Source: Deltaproteobacteria bacterium
GTDB lineage: Bacteria; Myxococcota_A; UBA9160; UBA6930
Assembly: GCA_029261815.1 (NCBI GenBank)
Contig: JAJDAQ010000031.1
Coordinates: forward strand, 1 to 49,451
Reading direction: 5' to 3'
DNA length: 49,451 nucleotides
The position numbers and the translations under genes were made by a program. Shown one piece after another: positions 8,051 to 19,819 of this stretch (positions are counted from its first letter, which is position 1; each line of letters starts with the position of its first letter). The notes below the pieces were generated by a model. That model had not been told where the DNA came from and searched no databases. It worked only from the letters and a program-made list of their open reading frames with translations.

Positions 8051-9292
8051 ATGACGATCGAGCGCGACCACCATGGATTCGATGCCCCGGCCCCGCTTGG
8101 GCATCCGGGCCGCGCCGGCCTTCCCGACGGTGCGCCGACCGGGCCCGAAGTCGGCACACGGCTTCCCGAATTCACGCTGCCAGATGCACACGGCCACGCG
8201 GTCGACTTCCATGCTGACCGCGGAAACGCGAAGGCCGTCGTCGTCTTCTACCGCTCCGCCGTCTGGTGACCCCCCTGTTGGACGCAGCTCGGTGAGCTGC
8301 GCGATGCCTACGAAAAGTTCGAGGCCGCGGGCGTCAAGCTCTACGCCATCTCCTACGACGACCAGAAGGTGCTCAAGACCTTCGCCGAGAAACAGGAGAT
8401 CCCCTACCCGCTGCTCTCCGACATCGACTCGGAGGTCATCCGGCAGTTCGGAATCCTGAACACGGGCGTGAGTCGCGACGACGCGATGCTGTACGGCATC
8501 CCGTTCCCGGGCTCCTACGTCGTCGACGAAAGCGGCGGCGTCGTCGCGAAGTTCTTCCACGACACCTACAAGCGACGCGATAGTCCTGAGCTGTTGATCG
8601 ACGCCGCCCTTGGCGCCGTGCAGTTGTCGGACGACGCCCCGCGCGAGACCCGCAGCGACGCCGGAATCCGGGTGACGGCCGCGATCCACGGCGGCAAGGC
8701 ATCGATTCGCCAGGGGATCCGACGCCACGTCGTCGTCCGCTTCGAGATGGACCCTGGGCTCCACATCTATGGCGAGCCGGTCCCGGAAGGCATGATCCCG
8801 ACCACGATCTCGGTCAGTGGCCCGCCCGGACTCATCGTCGAGAATCCGATCCTCCCGCCGACGACCCCGCTGCGCCTCGAGAGCCTCGGCCTCGAATTGC
8901 CGGTCTGGAGTGGGCGCGTCGACCTGCAGGTGCCGTTCTATCCCAATGGAGAACTCGCGAGCGAGACTCGCCCCCTCGACGCGGACGAAGTCACGCTCGA
9001 CGTGACGGTTCGCTACCAGGCGTGTGACGACGAGGCGTGCCTGTTGCCGAAGACCGAGACATTCTCGTTCACGGTTCCGATGGACGTGATCGACATTCCG
9101 TCCCTGGGAATGCACAAGGGCCACGGCCAACGCGAAGGGAAGTTCAACGCGACGCCCCACATGCTGCGCCTGTTCGCGCGCAAGCTCCGCCAGCATCCGA
9201 TGGGACTGCCGCGCTTCGTCATGACCAACCTCAGGCTCAATCGCGAAGCCAAGAAGCGAGCGGCTGCCGAGCGACACCCCTCGGATCGCTGA
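8051..9292 (+). CDS. Selenoprotein: redoxin with UxxC active site fused to a DsbD-alpha-like domain
   Basis: The frame runs 413 residues if the UGA at 8267-8269 is read as selenocysteine (U73). Residues about 35-195 are an AhpC/TSA-redoxin domain: GTRLPEFTLPDAHG, then FYRSAVW-U73-PPC76-WTQL, so U73 and C76 form a UxxC pair where relatives have CxxC. Residues about 220-360 resemble the N-terminal domain of DsbD, including YQACDDEACLLPKT with the paired cysteines. Homology continues without change on both sides of the UGA, and a hairpin with a GGU loop follows it. No signal peptide is visible, so it looks cytoplasmic, although DsbD-alpha domains normally act in the periplasm. A peroxide- or disulfide-reducing role is likely but the substrate is unknown. 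An automatic annotation would split it into a 72-residue and a 307-residue protein. The ATG follows GGAGG. Confidence 0.88.
8267..8301 (+). promoter_or_regulatory. UGA selenocysteine codon and bacterial SECIS-like hairpin
   Basis: After the UGA (8267-8269) the mRNA can fold an 8-bp perfect stem, CGCAGCTC (8283-8290) with GAGCTGCG (8294-8301), closed by the loop GGT (8291-8293). The loop starts 22 bases past the UGA. In bacteria the SECIS lies inside the coding region just 3' of the UGA, and the E. coli fdhF element also presents GGU in its apical loop about 19 bases downstream. This arrangement would recruit SelB with Sec-tRNA. It is seen by eye only, without folding energy. Confidence 0.78.
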
Positions 9293-9421
9293 GCCCCAGG
9301 GCGCCGCACCGGCCCCTCCGACGGCAGCGAAGCGACGGCGATTCGGTGAAAACCCTCTCGGGGGTTGTCATCCTCTGCGGCTCTGGCCCAAGCCCAGACC
9401 CACCGTTCCGGGAGGACCCCC

Positions 9422-12859
<3,438 letters not shown>

Positions 12860-12868
12860 CGACGCCGT

Positions 12869-13318
12869 CTATTCGTCGGGCGTCATTCGCTCGGACAGAG
12901 GCGGCACCATCTCCATCTCGCTGAACTCCCAATACGTCCTGAGCGACACGACCTTGCCCGCATCGTTCACGCGATAGACGAAGACACCGAAGAGCTTCGA
13001 GATCGCGCCATTCTCGAACTGCGTCATCAACGTTCCGACGTTGGCGCACTCGTCCCCGGCTGCGATCGAGTGCTGGAGCTGGAAGACGGGGCGGCCGGCC
13101 GCGATGTTGCGGTCCCAGAATGCGGCGATCGCTTCCTTGCCGCGATGTCCCTTCCCGTCCGGGTCGAGAAACGACTTGCCGACCGGGTCCTCGACGACGG
13201 CATCGTCGGCGAAGTTGTCGAGCCACGCCTGCTTGTCGCCTCGCAGTACGGCGTCGCCCGAACGCCAGGCGGCGCGCTTGGCGGGGTGGTCGGAGTCAGG
13301 GGCAGCGAGTCCAGACAT
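12869..13318 (-). CDS. SnoaL/NTF2-like protein
   Basis: The 149-residue protein has the NTF2 (cone-shaped alpha+beta barrel) pattern: an N-terminal helix with WLDNFADDAVVEDPVG, then GKEAIAAFWDRNIAAGRP and strands ending in VFVYRVNDAGKVVSLRTYWE. Family members include ketosteroid isomerases, SnoaL cyclases and many of unknown role; no catalytic set is clear enough to assign a reaction. The ATG at 13316-13318 is chosen because an AAGGAG site precedes it; the frame is open 13 codons further. It diverges from the flavin monooxygenase gene across 89 bases containing an inverted repeat, which may point to joint regulation and a shared ketone or steroid-like substrate (inference). Confidence 0.75.
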   Translation of the reverse strand: MSGLAAPDSDHPAKRAAWRSGDAVLRGDKQAWLDNFADDAVVEDPVGKSFLDPDGKGHRGKEAIAAFWDRNIAAGRPVFQLQHSIAAGDECANVGTLMTQFENGAISKLFGVFVYRVNDAGKVVSLRTYWEFSEMEMVPPLSERMTPDE

Positions 13319-13347
13319 GGCGTCTCCTTGGAACGACGGGCCAGCGT

Positions 13348-13373
13348 AGCGCGGCACCGGGTCTCGCCGCGCT
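13348..13373. promoter_or_regulatory. Inverted repeat in divergent region
   Basis: AGCGCGGC (13348-13355) and GCCGCGCT (13366-13373) form a perfect 8-base inverted repeat around 10 bases, midway between the divergent SnoaL and monooxygenase genes. It could be an operator. Its all-GC core makes chance occurrence fairly likely. Confidence 0.3.
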
Positions 13374-13407
13374 TTCAGCCGCTATCCTGCCCGGCCGAGG
13401 AGATCGC

Positions 13408-14868
13408 ATGAACAGGGAGCATCGCGTCGTCGTCATTGGTGCCGGCATGTCCGGCCTGCTGGCCGGCATCCGACTCCGGGATGTCGGCATCGAGGACTTC
13501 ACGATCTACGAGAAGGCCGACGACATCGGCGGCACCTGGCGAGACAACACGTATCCGGGACTGGCCTGCGACGTACCCTCCCACGTCTATTCGTACTCCT
13601 TCGCGCCCAACCCCGAGTGGAGTCAACGGTTTTCGCCGGGACCCGAGATCCACGCCTACCTGGAGCAGACGGCCAAGAAGTTCGGGGTCTATGACCGCGT
13701 GCAACTCGGAAAGGACGTCACACGCTGCGAGTGGGCCGACGGTCAATGGCACCTCGAGACCGCGGACGGCACGACCGACCGCGCCGACTTCGTCATCTGC
13801 GCGACCGGCGTGCTCGTAAAGCCCCGCATCCCCGAGATCCCGGGGCTCGACGACTTTCAGGGTGATGTTTTCCATAGCGCCCGCTGGGACCACGACGTCT
13901 CCCTTGCCGGAAAACGGGTCGGTGTCGTTGGAACGGGAAGCACCGCGGTCCAGATCGTCACTGCGGTCATCGAAGAGGTCTCCGAACTCTCCCTGTTCCA
14001 GCGAACGGCCCAGTGGATCATGCCTGGGGCGAACCAGGACTACAGCGAAGCCGAGCGCGAGTCCTTCCGGACGGACGCCGACGCGATCACGGCCCTTCGG
14101 GTCGAACTGGATCGGTCGTTCACGATGCAGTTCTCTGACGCGCTCACCGACGAGTCCTCGGCCGGCGTGAAGATGATCGAAGACCGCTGTCGCGAGCACC
14201 TCGAAGGCAAGGTGCTCGACCCCGTGCTGCGGGAACGCCTACGGCCGGACTATCGTGCGGCGTGCAAGCGTCTCGTCGTTGCCGACGGGTTCTATGAAGC
14301 CATGCAGCAGCCGAACGCTTCACTGGTCACCGACGCCATCGACCGCTTCGAACCCCATGGGGTCCGCACCCGCGACGGGAAGCTGCATGAACTCGATGTG
14401 GTCGTGCTCGCCACCGGATTCCACGCGCACGACTTCATGCGCCCCATGAACCTGACGGGCCGAAATGGCCGCACCCTCGACGACGCCTGGGGCGACACCC
14501 CCCGGGCCTACCGGTCCATCTCGATGCCGGACTTCCCGAACTTCTTCATGATCGTTGGACCGCACAGCCCGATCGGAAATTTCTCGTTGATCGAGATCTC
14601 CGAACTCCAGGTCGACTTCGCGCTGCAGCTGATGGAGCGGGTTCGAAGCGGCGCTTGCAGCGAGATCTGTGCAACCGCAGCGGCCACCACGGGGTTCAAT
14701 CAATCCATCCAGGAAGCCATGAAGGACACCATCTGGGTCACTGGATGCCAGAGCTGGTACCTGGACGCGAATGGTGTCCCGGCGACCTGGCCGTGGAGCG
14801 TCCAGCGCTTCCGCGACACGATGGCCACACCGATCTGGGGCGACTTCGAGCAGGTCTCCGCGACCTAG
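13408..14868 (+). CDS. Flavin-containing Baeyer-Villiger-type monooxygenase
   Basis: The 486-residue protein has an FAD Rossmann motif GAGMSG (11-16), the GGTWRDNTYPG segment, the Baeyer-Villiger fingerprint FQGDVFHSARWD (150-161) and a second Rossmann GTGSTA (175-180) for NADPH. DVVVLATGF near the C-terminal part is also typical. Enzymes of this class insert oxygen next to a carbonyl, turning ketones into esters or lactones with NADPH and O2. The substrate is not evident. The start is ATG 13408 with GAGGAG; the open frame upstream is not homologous. It has no N-terminal extension, unlike the second enzyme of this class at 23476-25401. Its stop TAG overlaps by 4 bases that of the convergent reductase gene. 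Confidence 0.9.
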   Translation: MNREHRVVVIGAGMSGLLAGIRLRDVGIEDFTIYEKADDIGGTWRDNTYPGLACDVPSHVYSYSFAPNPEWSQRFSPGPEIHAYLEQTAKKFGVYDRVQLGKDVTRCEWADGQWHLETADGTTDRADFVICATGVLVKPRIPEIPGLDDFQGDVFHSARWDHDVSLAGKRVGVVGTGSTAVQIVTAVIEEVSELSLFQRTAQWIMPGANQDYSEAERESFRTDADAITALRVELDRSFTMQFSDALTDESSAGVKMIEDRCREHLEGKVLDPVLRERLRPDYRAACKRLVVADGFYEAMQQPNASLVTDAIDRFEPHGVRTRDGKLHELDVVVLATGFHAHDFMRPMNLTGRNGRTLDDAWGDTPRAYRSISMPDFPNFFMIVGPHSPIGNFSLIEISELQVDFALQLMERVRSGACSEICATAAATTGFNQSIQEAMKDTIWVTGCQSWYLDANGVPATWPWSVQRFRDTMATPIWGDFEQVSAT

Positions 14869-16040
14869 CGAGGATCCGAAGCGAGCACGCAGTGCGTCCC
14901 GCGGTAGATCGTGGCCATGCACTTGTTGCAGTGGACGCAGAGCGAGTCCGACGCCACACCTTGCGCCATCCGGTTCACGAGGTCGGGCTCTCGAAGCAAT
15001 GCGCGCCCCATCGCCACGAACTCGAAGCCCTCTGTCATCGCCTGGTCGATGGTCTTGCGTTGATTGATCCCGCCCAGCAGGATCAGCGGCATCGACAATG
15101 CTTCGCGAAACTGCCGCGCGTAGCGGAGGAAGTACGCTTCCTCGAATGGGTACTCCTTGAAGATGAAGCGGCCGAATAGCTTCAACCCCAGACCGACCGC
15201 CTTGGGCATGCTCGCAGCGAGTTCCTCGATCGGCGCTTCTCCGCGGAACAGGTACATGGAGTTCTCGAGCGAACTCCCGCCCGTCAGCTCGATTGCATCG
15301 AGCGCACCGTCGGCTTCCAACATTCGCGCGACTTCGACGGACTCCTTGATCCAGAAGCCCCCACGCACGCCGTCGGACATGTTCATCTTGGCCGTCACGG
15401 CCAGGTCCGGACCCACCGCGTCGCGAACGCGCTTCACGACCTCGCGCGCGAGCCGTGCCCGATTCTCGAGGGAGCCGCCCCATTCGTCCGTCCGCCGGTT
15501 GAGCTTGGGGGAGAGGAACTCACTGATCAGATAGCCGTGACCGAGGTGCAGCTCGACCGCGTCGAAGCCGCCATCCTTGATGCGCTTCGCCGCCGACGCA
15601 AAGTCCACGATCACCTTGTCGATCTCGTACCCTTCGAGACCACGGGTGCGCTTCATCGCGAGCATGCTGAAGAACGGTGACGGCGAAACCGCCGGGTACC
15701 CGGTCGATGCCGCGACGGCGCCGGCGTGGCCGATCTGCGCCGAAACGGCAGCGCCCTCCGCGTGGACGACGTCGGCGAGCTTCTGCAGACCCGGCACCGC
15801 GTCGTCGGTCAGGATCATCTCGTTCGGCGTTCCGCAACCTTCGGCTGAGACGGCGCAGTAGGCCACCGTCGTCATTCCGACGCCGCCCTGGGCCATCTCC
15901 TTGTGGAACGCGATCAGTTCGTCGCTGACCACGTGCTTGGCCGTCATCCCTTCGAATGTGGCGGCCTTGACGATGCGGTTGCGCACGGCGACCGGGCCGA
16001 GTCGGGCCGGAGCAAACGCGTCGGGCGCGGGAGTAGACAT
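14865..16040 (-). CDS. NADH:flavin oxidoreductase (old yellow enzyme family)
   Basis: The 391-residue protein is a TIM-barrel FMN enzyme: RIVKAATFEGM near the start, AQIGHAG, AVELHLGHGYLISEFLSP, RRTDEWGGSLENR, and ALLREPDLVNRM near the end. The C terminus carries four cysteines in CVHCNKCMATIYRGTHC, matching the iron-sulfur motif of the 2,4-dienoyl-CoA-reductase-related branch, but the large C-terminal FAD/NADPH domain of that enzyme is absent, as in a common short clade. It likely reduces an activated C=C bond. It is the last gene of a leftward run that starts at 22974, with a 9-base gap from the preceding SDR gene, so it belongs to the same catabolic unit. ATG start with AGGG upstream. Confidence 0.88.
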   Translation of the reverse strand: MSTPAPDAFAPARLGPVAVRNRIVKAATFEGMTAKHVVSDELIAFHKEMAQGGVGMTTVAYCAVSAEGCGTPNEMILTDDAVPGLQKLADVVHAEGAAVSAQIGHAGAVAASTGYPAVSPSPFFSMLAMKRTRGLEGYEIDKVIVDFASAAKRIKDGGFDAVELHLGHGYLISEFLSPKLNRRTDEWGGSLENRARLAREVVKRVRDAVGPDLAVTAKMNMSDGVRGGFWIKESVEVARMLEADGALDAIELTGGSSLENSMYLFRGEAPIEELAASMPKAVGLGLKLFGRFIFKEYPFEEAYFLRYARQFREALSMPLILLGGINQRKTIDQAMTEGFEFVAMGRALLREPDLVNRMAQGVASDSLCVHCNKCMATIYRGTHCVLASDPR

Positions 16041-16049
16041 CGTTCGACC

Positions 16050-16874
16050 CTACCGAACGCGCTGGGGGTACGGCGGCGGTCGCTTTCCGTGCTCGTCGTA
16101 CAGGTCGAATTCTTCCGCGAGGTCTTCGACCCACTGGATCGTTCCGCTTCGCTTCATCCGGTCGGGCGCCCCGAGCAGTGCTGCAGCAGCACGGCCGACG
16201 AACGTCGTCGTCTGGGACTGCGAGAGGTCCATGCCCTGTTCGACCGCCGCGTCCTGGATGAATTCGGTGGCCACCGCGCCGGGGTACAACACCATGGCCG
16301 AGATGCCCTTGGGCTCGAGTTCGATGGCCATGTCCGCGGTGAGGCGATCAAGCCCGGCCTTCCCTGCCCCGTACGACGACGAGAAGTGGTAGCTCTGCCC
16401 GCCGGGTGAACTCACGTTGAGGATCGCCGCGCCTTCTCCTCGTGCAAAGAGGAGCTTCGACGCGTGCCAACTCGCGACGTAGTGCGCACGGAGCCCGATG
16501 CCGACCTGGTCGTCCCAGATCTGGATCGGGTGGTCCCAGAATCCGCCGCCCCAGGCGGGCGGACTCGGGATCTTGTAGACGTTGTTGACGAGCCCATCGA
16601 TCGCGTCGACCTCGTCCCCGATGCGGGCAAAGAGCGCCTCGATCTGCGCGTCGTCGCCATGATCGCATTGGATCGCACGCCCCTCCCCACCGGCTTCAGT
16701 CACCTGTCGCGCGGTGGTATCGATCGTGCGCTCGCCGTCACCAGTAGTCCGTCCGGTCACGTAGACGGTGGCGCCTTCGGCCCCGAGTGCCAATGCGATG
16801 CCCTTGCCGATTCCGCGACTCGCGCCGGTCACGACGAAGACCTTGCCCTTCATGGATGCCGTGTTGGATGCCAT
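16050..16874 (-). CDS. Short-chain dehydrogenase/reductase (SDR)
   Basis: The 274-residue protein has the NAD(P) binding motif TGASRGIGKG (about 17-26), preceded by VFVV, NNVYK at the usual NNAG position, the catalytic Ser in NVSSPGG and the YxxxK pair in SYGAGKAG. NNVYK departs from the canonical NNAG loop, and the C-terminal end is short and Pro-rich. The SNTASMKG segment before the Rossmann fold offers a second possible ATG at residue 8; the first is kept as AGGGAG lies upstream. It would oxidise or reduce an alcohol/carbonyl. It sits between the alkylsulfatase and the old-yellow-enzyme gene, where an alcohol released by desulfation would need oxidation (inference). Confidence 0.88.
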   Translation of the reverse strand: MASNTASMKGKVFVVTGASRGIGKGIALALGAEGATVYVTGRTTGDGERTIDTTARQVTEAGGEGRAIQCDHGDDAQIEALFARIGDEVDAIDGLVNNVYKIPSPPAWGGGFWDHPIQIWDDQVGIGLRAHYVASWHASKLLFARGEGAAILNVSSPGGQSYHFSSSYGAGKAGLDRLTADMAIELEPKGISAMVLYPGAVATEFIQDAAVEQGMDLSQSQTTTFVGRAAAALLGAPDRMKRSGTIQWVEDLAEEFDLYDEHGKRPPPYPQRVR

Positions 16875-16897
16875 GTTCAGTTCTCCCTTTAGGCCAA

Positions 16898-18916
16898 CTA
16901 TGGCCGAACGATTTCGAAGTTGGGCGGGAACGCGTCAAAGAAGCGACCGAAGGTGACCAACGTAAGCGGGTTCCCCTCGAGTTCGATGCGTCCGTCGGAT
17001 ACCAGGCTCAGTGCACCATCTCCCTGTCCCGAAAGCAGACCGAGGAAGTCGGCTCGCGTGACCTGGAGCGTCAGATCGGGATCGGGGTGGTCGCTCCCCT
17101 CGCGGTAGTGCATCACGCCGTTCCGGACCTCAACGACCCAGCGCTCTTTGCGGTCCGTGAAGATCACCATCAACACCGTGTCCGCGTCCGCGGCGCGCTC
17201 GCCATTCAGACGCACGGACATGACATCGAAGATCATCTCCGAACTCATGTTCGAGATGATATCGGGACTCGCGGTCTCGATTCCCGGCTGTTCCACGACA
17301 CCCTGCCGCAACTCGAACGCGGCCGTCAGATAGAAGTTGCGCCACGGGCCCGACTCCGACTGGTAACCGAGTTGTTCGAGCGCATCGGCCTGGAGCCAGC
17401 GCGCTTGATCGTTGGAGGGGTCGGCAAAGACCACATGGTTGACGGCCTCGGCCACCCAGCGGTACTCGCCGCGGTCAAAAGCTTCCCGCGCCTTCCGGAC
17501 CACTTCGTCAGCGCCGCCCATCCACTCGACATAGCGTTCGGCACTCTCGCTCTTGGGCAAGGGATCGAGGTGCGCCGGGTTCCCATCGAACCAACCCAGG
17601 TAGAGTTGATAGGTCGCCTTGCTGTTGTGGCGCATCGTCCCGTAGTAGTCGCGGTTGAACCACTCTTGCGAAAGGCTCTCCGGAAGCTTGATCGCCTCGG
17701 CGATCTCACCGGGAACCATGCCCTGGTTCGCCATCCGCAACGTCTGGTCGTGGATGTAGCGGCAGAGATCTCGCTGCTTCGCGAGGTAGTCCAGCGCTTC
17801 GGCGCGCCCCCAGCGCGGCCAGTGATGGCTGCCGAAGACGACGTCCAGGTCCTGGCCGAAGAGTTCGATGGCCTCGTCCAGCCAACGCGCCCAATCCCGA
17901 CCATTGCGCACCTGCGCCCCGCGAAGCGTGTAGAGATTGTGCAGGACCGCGTTCGCCTCTTCGGCCGCGCAGAACGCCTTCCACTTCGGCAGGTAGAACA
18001 TCATCTCCGCCGGTGCCTCGGCGTTCGGCGTGTACTGAAAGACCATCTCGACACCGTCGATGGTGAGGCGCGTCCCGGTTTCCGAGATGATGTCCGTCGG
18101 GTCCAGCATCGAGATCTGGCCCTTCGAGGTGCCCTTTCCGAGCCCCGAGTCGACCCGTCCGCGTGGCCCGGCGTCGATCAGCCGGCCAAACATGTAACCG
18201 GCACGGCGCGACATCACGTTGCCGGCCAACACGTTCTCGCTGACCGCGTGATGGCTGAAGCCCTCGGGCGCCAGGATGCGGGTTTCGCCGCTCGCGACCG
18301 CTTCGGGCGTCGTCACGCCCCTTACGCCGCCGAAGTGGTCGACGTGGCTATGCGTGTAGATCACGGCGGTCACCGGTCGCTCGCCGAGGGTTGCGTTCAC
18401 GAGGTCCAGCGCCGCGCGTGCAGCCTCGACCGTGATCAGGGGATCGATGACGATCCAACCCTTGTCACCACGCAGGAACGAGATGTTCGAGAGGTCATAA
18501 CCCCGGACCTGGTAGATCCCGTCGACGACCTCGAACAGACCGTGGTTCATGTTGAGTCGGGCCTGACGCCAAAGACTCGGATTCACGGTTTCGGGGGCTT
18601 CTCCTTCGACGAAGGCAAAGTCGTCGAGGTCCCAGGCCACGGACCCGTCGTCGGCCATGATCCGGACCGGGGTCGGCGCCGCGACCAGGCCGCGTCGTGC
18701 GCGATCAAAGTCGGCGTCATCGTCGAACGGGAGCGTTTCAGCGAGCGCCGAGTTGGTGCGACGTGTCGCATCGGTGGCCGGCTTTCGGTCTGGATTGAGG
18801 GCCGCCGTGAATCCGCCGTCGGTCGCCGGCGGCGGCGAATCGGGCGCACACGCCGTCAGGGCCATTGCCGCCAGGGCCGTCGCCAACATTGCGCCAAAGA
18901 GCATTCGTCTGGACAT
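16898..18916 (-). CDS. SdsA/BDS1-type alkylsulfatase, lipoprotein
   Basis: The 672-residue protein starts with a lipoprotein signal ending LTAC, C23 being the lipidation site, so it should be membrane-anchored outside the cytoplasm. The metallo-beta-lactamase core has THSHVDHFGG with H189, H191, D193 and H194 as zinc ligands, followed by further SdsA-type features (AAEEANAVLHNLYTLRGAQVRN, GSHHWPRWG), an all-helical dimerisation domain, and an SCP2-like C-terminal domain (about 545-672) that binds the hydrophobic tail. These enzymes hydrolyse alkyl sulfates such as SDS to alcohol and sulfate. I start at the Met directly before RRMLFG because a GGAGGAGG site precedes it. It is in a run with SDRs and a TauD-type dioxygenase. 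Confidence 0.92.
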   Translation of the reverse strand: MSRRMLFGAMLATALAAMALTACAPDSPPPATDGGFTAALNPDRKPATDATRRTNSALAETLPFDDDADFDRARRGLVAAPTPVRIMADDGSVAWDLDDFAFVEGEAPETVNPSLWRQARLNMNHGLFEVVDGIYQVRGYDLSNISFLRGDKGWIVIDPLITVEAARAALDLVNATLGERPVTAVIYTHSHVDHFGGVRGVTTPEAVASGETRILAPEGFSHHAVSENVLAGNVMSRRAGYMFGRLIDAGPRGRVDSGLGKGTSKGQISMLDPTDIISETGTRLTIDGVEMVFQYTPNAEAPAEMMFYLPKWKAFCAAEEANAVLHNLYTLRGAQVRNGRDWARWLDEAIELFGQDLDVVFGSHHWPRWGRAEALDYLAKQRDLCRYIHDQTLRMANQGMVPGEIAEAIKLPESLSQEWFNRDYYGTMRHNSKATYQLYLGWFDGNPAHLDPLPKSESAERYVEWMGGADEVVRKAREAFDRGEYRWVAEAVNHVVFADPSNDQARWLQADALEQLGYQSESGPWRNFYLTAAFELRQGVVEQPGIETASPDIISNMSSEMIFDVMSVRLNGERAADADTVLMVIFTDRKERWVVEVRNGVMHYREGSDHPDPDLTLQVTRADFLGLLSGQGDGALSLVSDGRIELEGNPLTLVTFGRFFDAFPPNFEIVRP

Positions 18917-18973
18917 GTTTGTCCTCCTCCGATGCGATGCGTCGGCCGGGCACGACTCGTGCCACCGCACTTC

Positions 18974-19801
18974 CTAGATTCCGCGCTTTCCGGCTTCCCG
19001 GATGACCTTGGCCCGCTGACCGTGGAACGGCCCGGCACTCCCGCCCGTGGTCTGTCCTGCATCGACGACGAGTGTGTGTCCGGTGACATAGCGTGCGTCG
19101 TCGCTTGCAAGATAGGCGATCGCGGCCGCGATATCGGCCGGAACGCCCGCGATCCCGAGCGGCGACATCTCTTCGATGGTCTTCGTCGCCTCCTCGATCC
19201 GATCGGGGTCGCCAGCGACGACATCACTCGTCATGGCCGTCACGGTGTTCCCCGGGGCGACCGCATTCACCCGCACACCGTGATGCGCCACCTCGCTGGC
19301 GACGGACTTGGTCAAACCGACCACGCCGTGCTTGGCCATCGTATAGACGTGCGGTCCCAGCCCGCCCATCACGCCGGCGGTGCTGGCCAGGGAAACGATC
19401 GAACCCGATTTCTGCGGCACCATCACACGAACTGCGTGCTTCATGCCGAGAAAAACGGCCCGCGAGAGCACGGCCATGGTGGCATCGAACGCTGCGGCAT
19501 CGGTTTCGGCGATCGATCCCACCGCTCCCACGATTCCGGCGTTGTTCACCATGATGTCCAGACGACCAAAGCCCGTGACGGCATCGGCGACTGCGCCTTC
19601 GATGTGGTCCTCGCGGGTGACGTCGGCAACGACGAAGCGCGCGGATTCACCGAGCGACTCGGCGACCGCTCGCCCCCTGTCCTCCTGCAGGTCTGCGACC
19701 ACGACGCGCGCGCCTTCCTCGACGAAACGTCGAACGGTCCCTTCGCCAATTCCACTCGCAGCGCCGGTCACGACCGCCACCTTGCCATCCAGTCGGTTCA
19801 T
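18974..19801 (-). CDS. Short-chain dehydrogenase/reductase (SDR)
   Basis: The 275-residue classical SDR shows TGAASGIGEG (12-21) for NAD(P), an acidic D at the end of beta-2 (VVVADLQ), which favours NAD, DVTRED, NNAGIVG, Ser in SLASTAG and YTMAK as the catalytic pair. FabG- or alcohol-dehydrogenase-like reactions are typical. It follows the APH-like gene by 18 bases and precedes the alkylsulfatase by 57, in the same leftward run. The C terminus ends soon after TLVVDAGQTTGGSAG with a basic tail of about 15 residues. The natural substrate is not evident; oxidation of the alcohol made by the sulfatase is a plausible role. Confidence 0.9.
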   Translation of the reverse strand: MNRLDGKVAVVTGAASGIGEGTVRRFVEEGARVVVADLQEDRGRAVAESLGESARFVVADVTREDHIEGAVADAVTGFGRLDIMVNNAGIVGAVGSIAETDAAAFDATMAVLSRAVFLGMKHAVRVMVPQKSGSIVSLASTAGVMGGLGPHVYTMAKHGVVGLTKSVASEVAHHGVRVNAVAPGNTVTAMTSDVVAGDPDRIEEATKTIEEMSPLGIAGVPADIAAAIAYLASDDARYVTGHTLVVDAGQTTGGSAGPFHGQRAKVIREAGKRGI

Positions 19802-19819
19802 CAGTCTTCCTTTTCGTCC

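Noticed and set aside
8051..8269. A separate 72-residue gene ending at UGA, or a pseudogene
   Set aside because: The frame continues directly with homologous sequence, no other lesion is present, and a SECIS-like hairpin follows; a second UGA selenoprotein is in the window.
9351..9366. Hairpin AACCCT-CTCG-GGGGTT as terminator of the selenoprotein gene
   Set aside because: The stem is short and no T-run follows it.
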